From: Anaerolineae bacterium
GTDB lineage: Bacteria > Chloroflexota > Anaerolineae > CG2-30-64-16
DNA: 9,982 nt
NCBI GenBank assembly: GCA_025454565.1
Contig: JALOOE010000207.1
Coordinates: forward strand, 1-9,982
Reading direction: 5' to 3'
In this document: positions 5,728-9,982 of the stretch, piece by piece
Layout of the letters: every line of letters begins with the position of its first letter
Numbering within the stretch: position 1 is the stretch's first letter
Position numbers and translations under genes: made by a program
The notes under the pieces: model-generated
Told to the model about the DNA's origin: nothing
What the model saw: the letters and a program-made list of their open reading frames with translations, nothing else
Database searches by the model: none

Positions 5728-6689
5728 GGGATCTCCCGGTGCATGCGCTGTCCCACGCGAGCCGTCGGGCCGGGTTTGTTGAGCGCGCTCAGCAGATCAC
5801 TGCGGGTCAGAAGACCGGTGAGCCGTCCGCCGTCGAGCACGAGAAACGTGGTTTGGGGCGATGTGGCCGCTTGTGCCGCCACTTCGCCGATGGTTTGCAA
5901 CGGATGCAGCCGCAGTCCGACCGGCTGCATCGCCTGGCGCACGCGCAAGCCCTGCATGTTGATTTGTTGGCGAGCTTGTTCCCGCTCCTGCCACGCGCCC
6001 ATGAAGATGAACACGGCCACCAAGCCAACGAAGAAATCGCTGTTCAGAAGCGCATACATGCCCAACACAAGCGCGAGCATCTGGCCGACATACGAGGCGA
6101 TGGTGGTTGCCCGGCGGTGCGAGATCAGCGCGGCCAGGAACGATCGCAGCATCCGGCCCCCATCCAATGGAAACGCGGGGATGAGATTGAACACGGCCAG
6201 GAGGATGTTGTTGAGGATCAAGAGCGCGAGCAGAGTCTGCCCACCGGTGTCTGATAAGAAGGTGTCCAGCAACTCCGGGGTGAGCGCCAGCGCTACTATC
6301 CTGCCCGGCCCGAGCCAGGCGATTGCCCCGATGCTCAGGATGACGGCCAGGGCGATGTTTGTAGCCGGGCCGGCCGCGGCCATCACGAACTCCTGGTAGG
6401 GCCGATCCGGCATCCTGGTCATGCGCGCCAGGCCGCCGATGGGCAAGAGCGTGATATCGACCACCTTTACGCCGAAGAGTTGGGCTACAAGGCTGTGCCC
6501 CAGCTCATGGAGCAGCACGCAGAGGAAAAGCAGCAGCACGAACGCCACCATGAAGCCAACACTCTGGAGCCAATTGGCGCCGCCGTCCTCGAAGCCGATG
6601 TACACGGCCCACGCCACCACCAACAGGAACGAGAAGTGAATGCGAATTGGGATGCCGTTGACACGAAGAAGATTCAATGACCAAGACAT
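5556..6689 (-). CDS. M50-family site-2-type membrane metalloprotease with two CBS domains
   Basis: Intramembrane zinc protease of the SpoIVFB-like class, which cleaves membrane-bound regulatory proteins within the bilayer. HELGH at residues 61-65 is the zinc site, with the third ligand in NLIPAFPLDGGRM (168-180, Asp176). Hydrophobic segments at about 17-35, 43-70, 101-127, 150-172 and 198-232 give a multi-pass N-terminal domain. The C-terminal cytoplasmic part holds two CBS motifs, about 248-305 (TFLVLDGGRLTGLLTRSDLL) and 312-367 (AAIVVEAGQVIGTLSRPDLQ), which in other CBS-M50 proteins bind adenine nucleotides. Length is 377 residues, normal for this class. GAGG lies 6 bases before the ATG. 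It starts 27 bases after the ABC gene's stop and is probably in its operon. The substrate is unknown. Confidence 0.94.
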   Translation of the reverse strand: MSWSLNLLRVNGIPIRIHFSFLLVVAWAVYIGFEDGGANWLQSVGFMVAFVLLLFLCVLLHELGHSLVAQLFGVKVVDITLLPIGGLARMTRMPDRPYQEFVMAAAGPATNIALAVILSIGAIAWLGPGRIVALALTPELLDTFLSDTGGQTLLALLILNNILLAVFNLIPAFPLDGGRMLRSFLAALISHRRATTIASYVGQMLALVLGMYALLNSDFFVGLVAVFIFMGAWQEREQARQQINMQGLRVRQAMQPVGLRLHPLQTIGEVAAQAATSPQTTFLVLDGGRLTGLLTRSDLLSALNKPGPTARVGQRMHREIPQIAPDAPLAEVSDRLAAGPGAAIVVEAGQVIGTLSRPDLQRLIEALRAYPEVLPRE

Positions 6690-6716
6690 AATGCGCCTCG
6701 CAGCCGTGGAGCGCGG

Positions 6717-8660
6717 TCATACATCGTCGCCGTCGCTCCGAGCGGGACGGCGGAAGAAGGGCAGAGAAAGCCGCATGCCGAAGCCCGATTTCGCAGGTCT
6801 CGCTTGCCTCTCAGCCGTGTCCTTGATCGCTGGCGCCGCCGGCTCCTCTTCCCAGCGAAATTGGCGGCCGTACATCCGCCGATAGAGCCCGTTCTCGCGG
6901 GCCAACAACTCGGCGTGCGTGCCCTGCTCGACAATCTTGCCGTCCTCCAGCACCGCGATCATGTCGGCGTTGGTGATGGTGCTCAACCGATGGGCGATCA
7001 CGAACGTCGTGCGGTCGCGCATCAGGCGGTCGAGCGCCTCCTGCACCGCCTGCTCCGATTCGGTGTCCAGCGCCGATGTCGCTTCGTCGAGGATGAGGAT
7101 GCGCGGGTTCTTCAGGATGGCGCGCGCGATCGCGATGCGCTGCCGTTGGCCGCCGCTCAGTTTGACCCCGCGCTCGCCCACCAGGGTGTCGTAGCCGTCC
7201 GCCATGGCCGAGATGAAGTCGTGCGCGTTCGCTGCTTTCGCTGCGCTCTCGATCTCTTCCTGGGTGGCGTCCAGCTTGCCGTAGCGGATGTTGTCGCGCA
7301 CGCTGCCGCCGAAAAGCGCCGTCTCCTGCGGCACGATGCCGATCTGCTCGCGCAGGCTGCGCATCTGCACGTGGCGGATGTCGCAGCAGTCGATGGTGAT
7401 GCTGCCTTCGGTCGGATCGTAGAAGCGTGCGATCAGGTTGACCAGCGTCGTCTTGCCGGCGCCGCTCGGCCCGACCAGCGCGATCACCTGGCCGGGCCTG
7501 GCGGTCAGGTTGACCTCGCGCAGCACCGTGCGCGCTTCGGAGTGATCCTGGTAATCGAACGTCACGTTGTCGAAGCGGACCAGGCCTTCGATGGGCGGCA
7601 GCGGTTGCGCGTCGGTGTCGTCTGCCATCTCGGACGGCGTGCCGAGCAACTCGAACACCCGGTCGCTGGCGCCGATCGCCTGCTGGAACTGCGCATACAG
7701 CGTCGTGAACGCGCCGATCGGCGTGGCAATCATCAGGGTGTAGAGCAGGAAGGCGACCAATTGGCCCGACGTTAATTCGCCGGAGATCACCAGCCGGCCG
7801 CCGACCCATAGCACGATGGCGGTGGCCGAGAACGCCAGGAAGCCGATGATCGGGCCGACGACGGCGCGCACTTTGACGCGCTCCATCGAGGTCTGGTAGA
7901 GCTGTTCCACCCGGTCGCCGTAGCGTGCCACCTCGTAGGGCTCGCGCGCGAATGATTTGACGATGCGCACACCCGTCAAGGCTTCGTCGGCGGTGGCGTT
8001 GATCTCGGCCAGGTTGTCCTGCACCTGCTTGCTCAGCCGGCGGATGATGCGGCCCAGCATGATCATGCCGAGCACAGCCAGCGGGACGATCGCGAGCATG
8101 ACCAGGGTGAGCTGCCACGACATCACCAGGATGATGACGATCCCGCCGATCAGGGTGACGGTCTGCGACACCAGGCTGAGGATCGTCGTGGTGACGGCCT
8201 CCTGGATGGTCATCACGTCGTTGCTCAGCCGTGAGGTGAGCTCGCCGACGCGCGTGGCGGCGAAAAAGCGCAGCGGCATCATGTGCAAATGCTCGTACAG
8301 CGCCTTGCGCAGGTTGGCGACCACCCGTTCGCCGACGCGGCCGATCAGATAGGTCTGCCCGAAGCCCATGAAGGCCTGGGCGATGGCAATCGCCAGCAGC
8401 GCGACCAGCGCGCGATTGAGCGTCGTGAGGTCGGCCTGATTGAACGCGGTGTCGACCAGGCGCGAGATGATCCAGGGCAGCGCGAGCCCGATCAAGCTGT
8501 TGAAAACCAGGATCACCCCGGCGACGAGGAGTGTTTTCCAATATGGCTTGACGAACACCAGCAGCCGGCGGTAGCTGGTGAACATCCCGCGGAAGAACTT
8601 GCGGTCGGGTAGGGGGATCGCGGTACGTTGCTGCACGGTTCCGGCCTGTGACTGAGCCAT
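6717..8660 (-). CDS. ABC exporter half-transporter (fused membrane and ATPase domains, MsbA/ABCB type)
   Basis: Homodimer- or heterodimer-forming exporter subunit of the MsbA/LmrA/BmrA class, in the cytoplasmic membrane. The six-helix domain spans about residues 35-335 (hydrophobic runs near 43-70, 84-107, 157-181, 183-203, 268-293 and 298-320). The ATPase domain spans about 360-600. Walker A GPSGAGKTT (397-405), Q-loop Gln445 (VPQE), signature LSGGQ (501-505), Walker B ILILDE with catalytic Glu526, and H-loop His557 (IAHRLST) are all intact, so it should be active. The 647-residue length is somewhat long because of an N-terminal 30-residue lead and a basic C-terminal tail after residue 605. 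It is expressed from its own promoter and followed by the M50 protease. Substrate cannot be deduced; lipids or drugs are typical of the family. Confidence 0.95.
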   Translation of the reverse strand: MAQSQAGTVQQRTAIPLPDRKFFRGMFTSYRRLLVFVKPYWKTLLVAGVILVFNSLIGLALPWIISRLVDTAFNQADLTTLNRALVALLAIAIAQAFMGFGQTYLIGRVGERVVANLRKALYEHLHMMPLRFFAATRVGELTSRLSNDVMTIQEAVTTTILSLVSQTVTLIGGIVIILVMSWQLTLVMLAIVPLAVLGMIMLGRIIRRLSKQVQDNLAEINATADEALTGVRIVKSFAREPYEVARYGDRVEQLYQTSMERVKVRAVVGPIIGFLAFSATAIVLWVGGRLVISGELTSGQLVAFLLYTLMIATPIGAFTTLYAQFQQAIGASDRVFELLGTPSEMADDTDAQPLPPIEGLVRFDNVTFDYQDHSEARTVLREVNLTARPGQVIALVGPSGAGKTTLVNLIARFYDPTEGSITIDCCDIRHVQMRSLREQIGIVPQETALFGGSVRDNIRYGKLDATQEEIESAAKAANAHDFISAMADGYDTLVGERGVKLSGGQRQRIAIARAILKNPRILILDEATSALDTESEQAVQEALDRLMRDRTTFVIAHRLSTITNADMIAVLEDGKIVEQGTHAELLARENGLYRRMYGRQFRWEEEPAAPAIKDTAERQARPAKSGFGMRLSLPFFRRPARSDGDDV

Positions 8661-8742
8661 GGACTACCTTTCAGGGATGCGTGCTGCGACCGAAACCGCC
8701 GGAAGAAGTCCCTTGCAGCCTGGTAGCGATTGTTCGCAACAC

Positions 8743-8771
8743 AGTATACTGCATCGGAAACCGTTTGACAA
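8743..8771 (-). promoter_or_regulatory. Sigma70 promoter of the ABC exporter/M50 operon
   Basis: On the minus strand TTGTCA (plus 8766-8771), a 17-base spacer, and TATACT (plus 8743-8748): a near-consensus vegetative promoter. The predicted start is near 8736, giving a leader of about 75 bases before the ATG at 8660, which is preceded by AAGG. The -35 overlaps that of the opposite promoter. Confidence 0.75.
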
Positions 8772-8793
8772 CCGGACGACGATGTGCTAGACT
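8765..8793 (+). promoter_or_regulatory. Sigma70 promoter of the T-box/alaX transcript
   Basis: TTGACA (8765-8770, perfect -35), a 17-base spacer and TAGACT (8788-8793). The start near 8800 is immediately ahead of the T-box Stem I, as expected for a transcriptional riboswitch. The rest of the 8661-8800 interval contains only this promoter pair and the ABC leader. Confidence 0.8.
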
Positions 8794-9043
8794 CTATCCA
8801 ACAAAGGCGATGATGGAAACGAGTAGGCGAGCCTGTTGTTGCCCAGCGAATCCGGGATGGTGTGAGCCGGACGCACAGCACCCGCCGAAAATCATTCCGG
8901 AGCTGCGGCCCGAACCGCCAGGGTTGGCGAAGTAGACGTCGCCGGGGATGCGCCCGTTACTGTGCACAGGCGTGTTGGCGCCTCACAAAGCGGGTGATTG
9001 CGGTTTGTCCGTGCCGAGTGCGGATTTCAGGGATCAACTCTCC

Positions 9044-9071
9044 GCATTCTGCATTCAGCATTCTGCATTCG
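9044..9071 (+). repeat. Tandem 14-base repeat inside the T-box leader
   Basis: GCATTCTGCATTCA (9044-9057) is followed directly by GCATTCTGCATTCG (9058-9071), 13 of 14 bases identical; each copy itself contains two GCATTC units. It sits just before the T-box sequence, where a linker or stem III remnant would be, and probably arose by slippage or a small repeat insertion. Confidence 0.8.
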
Positions 9072-9098
9072 TCAAGCGGGGTGGTACCGCGGGAGCTG

Positions 9099-9137
9099 CG
9101 CTCTCGTCCCCAGGTGGGATGAGGGCGTTTTTGTTTT
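9099..9137 (+). terminator. Rho-independent terminator of the T-box riboswitch
   Basis: A 12-bp stem pairs 9099-9110 (CGCTCTCGTCCC) with 9116-9127 (GGGATGAGGGCG), two G-U pairs, loop CAGGT, followed by TTTTTGTTTT. Its 5' arm contains the CUCUCGUCCC strand that the antiterminator also uses. Confidence 0.92.
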
Positions 9138-9229
9138 CAGGGACCAGGCGACAAGGGTCAGGAGTCAGCAATCAGCGCATCCAACACTACCTGACTTCTG
9201 ATCCCTGATCCCTGACTCCTGTGCCCTGA
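9137..9229. repeat. Imperfect inverted repeat between the T-box terminator and alaX
   Basis: TCAGGG (9137-9142) can pair with CCCTGA (9224-9229), and GGGTCAGGAGTCAG (9155-9168) with either CTGACTTCTGATCCC (9191-9205) or CTGACTCCTG (9212-9221). The right arm also holds tandem CTGATCC units. It looks like an intergenic palindromic repeat; a role in the alaX mRNA is possible but not shown. Confidence 0.6.
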
Positions 9230-9242
9230 CCGGAGGGTTTCC

Positions 9243-9982
9243 ATGACCGATCTTCTCTATCAAACCAATAGCTACCTCCGTGAGTTCGACGCCACCGTCG
9301 CCGCCGTCGACACCGAGTCTGGCCGCGTGGCGCTCGACCGCACGGCGTTCTATCCGGGCGGGGGCGGGCAGCCGCACGATCTGGGTACACTGGCGTTCGT
9401 GCAGACCTTGAAGGTCCCGGAGACCTCGAAGGTCTCAGTGCCGGTGACGCAGGTGAAGAGGGAGGGCGACCTGGTCTGGCATTGGCTCGGACCTCGCCCC
9501 TCTGACCCCCCTCTCCTCGCAGGAGAGGGGGCAGGGGTGAGGTGTGCGCTCGACTGGCCGCGCCGCTACGCGTTGATGCGCACGCACACCGCGCTGCACA
9601 TCCTGTGCGGCGTCGTCTGGCGCGATTACGGCGCCCAGGTGACCGGCGGCAACATGGATCCGCTGCAGGGGCGCATGGATTTCGAGTTTGCCACCCTGCG
9701 TGCCGAGCTGGTGGGCGAGATCGAGGCCAAGTGCAATGCCGAGATCGCCGCGGCGCGCGCCGTGCGCGTGAAAATCCTGCCGCGGGCAGAGGCATTTCAG
9801 ATCCCTGATCTGATTCGCACCAAGATCAACTTGCTCCCGGAAGGGATCAAGGAGATCCGCACCGTGGAGATTCTCGGGCTCGATCTCCAGGCCGATGGCG
9901 GCACGCACGTCGCCAACACGCGGGAGGTCGGGCGGATACGGGTGGCGGACTACAAGTCGAAGGGCGCGATCAATAAGCGGAT
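9243..9982 (+). CDS. alaX: AlaX-type alanyl-tRNA editing protein, 3' end cut by window edge
   Basis: Trans-editing hydrolase that removes mischarged amino acid (serine or glycine) from tRNA-Ala; homologous to the editing domain of alanyl-tRNA synthetase. Starts MTDLLYQTNSYLREFDATV; FYPGGGGQPHDLG (36-48) is the glycine-rich motif; THTALH (114-119) gives metal ligands His115 and His119. QADGGTHVANTREVGRI (216-232) gives His222, but the usual cysteine four residues before it is Asp218, a variation also seen in some AlaX proteins. 246 codons are present with no stop, close to the full AlaX-M length, so only the tail is missing. GGAGG (9232-9236) precedes the ATG. The stretch between residues about 52 and 101 is partly encoded by two palindromic repeats. 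It lies directly downstream of the T-box terminator, so its expression should rise when the sensed tRNA is uncharged. Confidence 0.92.
   Translation, partial: MTDLLYQTNSYLREFDATVAAVDTESGRVALDRTAFYPGGGGQPHDLGTLAFVQTLKVPETSKVSVPVTQVKREGDLVWHWLGPRPSDPPLLAGEGAGVRCALDWPRRYALMRTHTALHILCGVVWRDYGAQVTGGNMDPLQGRMDFEFATLRAELVGEIEAKCNAEIAAARAVRVKILPRAEAFQIPDLIRTKINLLPEGIKEIRTVEILGLDLQADGGTHVANTREVGRIRVADYKSKGAINKR
9404..9436. repeat. Paired palindromes within the alaX coding sequence
   Basis: GACCTTGAAGGTC (9404-9416) and GAGACCTCGAAGGTCTC (9420-9436) are each inverted repeats and near-copies of each other. They encode approximately QTLKVPETSKVSV (residues 54-66), a segment that looks unlike AlaX. The frame is kept. 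The style recalls dispersed small palindromic elements. Confidence 0.7.
9491..9543. repeat. REP-like palindrome within the alaX coding sequence
   Basis: Outer arms ACCTCGCCCC (9491-9500) and GGGGTGAGGT (9534-9543) and inner arms CCCCCTCTCCT (9507-9517) and AGGAGAGGGGG (9521-9531) around CGC form a long hairpin. The type (CCCTCTCC...GGAGAGGG...GGGGTGAGG) is familiar as an intergenic repeat. Here it is translated as about GPRPSDPPLLAGEGAGVR, residues 83-100. Confidence 0.75.

Larger units (their letters stand above)
8801..9137 (+). promoter_or_regulatory. Class I (transcriptional) T-box riboswitch, predicted specifier AUC (Ile)
   Basis: A leader RNA that senses uncharged tRNA and allows read-through into the downstream gene. 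Stem I: GGAA (8815-8818) pairs with UUCC (8895-8898), AGUA (8822-8825) faces GAAAAUCA (8887-8894), and GGCG (8826-8829) pairs with CGCC (8883-8886). By comparison with known leaders (GAA-N-specifier-A) the specifier is AUC at 8891-8893, an isoleucine codon. A distal Stem I element, UCCGG/CCGGA around GAUGGUGUGAG (8851-8871), is typical. A conserved stem II-like GCCGGGGAUGCGCCCGUUA lies near 8941-8959. The T-box AAGCGGGGTGGTACCGCG is at 9074-9091. Antiterminator: GGGG (9078-9081) with CCCC (9108-9111) and CGGGAG (9090-9095) with CUCUCG (9101-9106), leaving the UGGUACC bulge whose UGGU pairs with an ACCA tRNA end. It is mutually exclusive with the terminator that follows. Confidence 0.93.

Noticed and set aside
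5553..6254. 233-residue plus-strand open frame opposite the M50 gene
   Set aside because: Antisense shadow with shuffled His/Arg/Gln-rich composition; the minus-strand protease has HELGH, NPDG-like and CBS motifs.
6811..8541. 576-residue minus-strand open frame overlapping the ABC gene
   Set aside because: Arg/Ala/Gly/His-rich shadow frame of a GC-rich gene; the 647-residue ABC exporter frame has every motif.
9044..9071. CRISPR-like short repeat array
   Set aside because: Only two directly adjacent 14-base copies without spacers; a simple tandem duplication.

Overview
The window is GC-rich, densely coded bacterial DNA. A class I T-box leader, actinobacterial/Chloroflexi-like gene styles, and small palindromic repeats scattered through spacers and even coding sequence suggest a member of the Chloroflexota (Anaerolineae/Caldilineae-like). 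That assignment is inferred from style, not from a marker gene.

Left part (1-5555): a selenium/sulfur cluster. A CysL-like LysR regulator (minus strand, running off the left edge) diverges from a plus-strand operon of five genes: selenophosphate synthetase SelD; a DsrE-fold small protein; a nucleoside phosphorylase-family protein; a cysteine desulfurase of the SelD-associated type; and a sulfide:quinone-reductase-like flavoprotein. The main result is that both of the first two genes are interrupted by an in-frame TGA exactly where the family has its redox cysteine. SelD reads HGAG-U-ACK (TGA at 987-989) and the DsrE protein reads ST-U-GTC (TGA at 2271-2273). Each TGA is followed by a hairpin suitable as a bacterial SECIS element. 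Conventional ORF calling therefore loses the SelD N-terminus and cuts the DsrE protein from 121 to 81 residues. A reasonable model is that the desulfurase and the Sec-containing DsrE protein carry Se/S to SelD, with the flavoprotein oxidising sulfide or selenide, under control of the LysR regulator. The flavoprotein's C-terminus is frameshifted and apparently shortened.

Middle part (5556-8660, minus strand): a two-gene operon of an ABC exporter half-transporter and an M50 site-2-type membrane metalloprotease with two CBS domains, convergent with the selenium operon.

Right part (8661-9982): a compact divergent control region in which the ABC promoter (minus) and a T-box promoter (plus) share overlapping -35 boxes. 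A complete T-box riboswitch follows, with Stem I, antiterminator and terminator. Its specifier reads AUC (isoleucine), yet the next gene encodes an AlaX-type alanyl-tRNA editing protein that runs off the right edge. Short repeats lie within the leader, in the spacer, and in frame within the alaX coding sequence.
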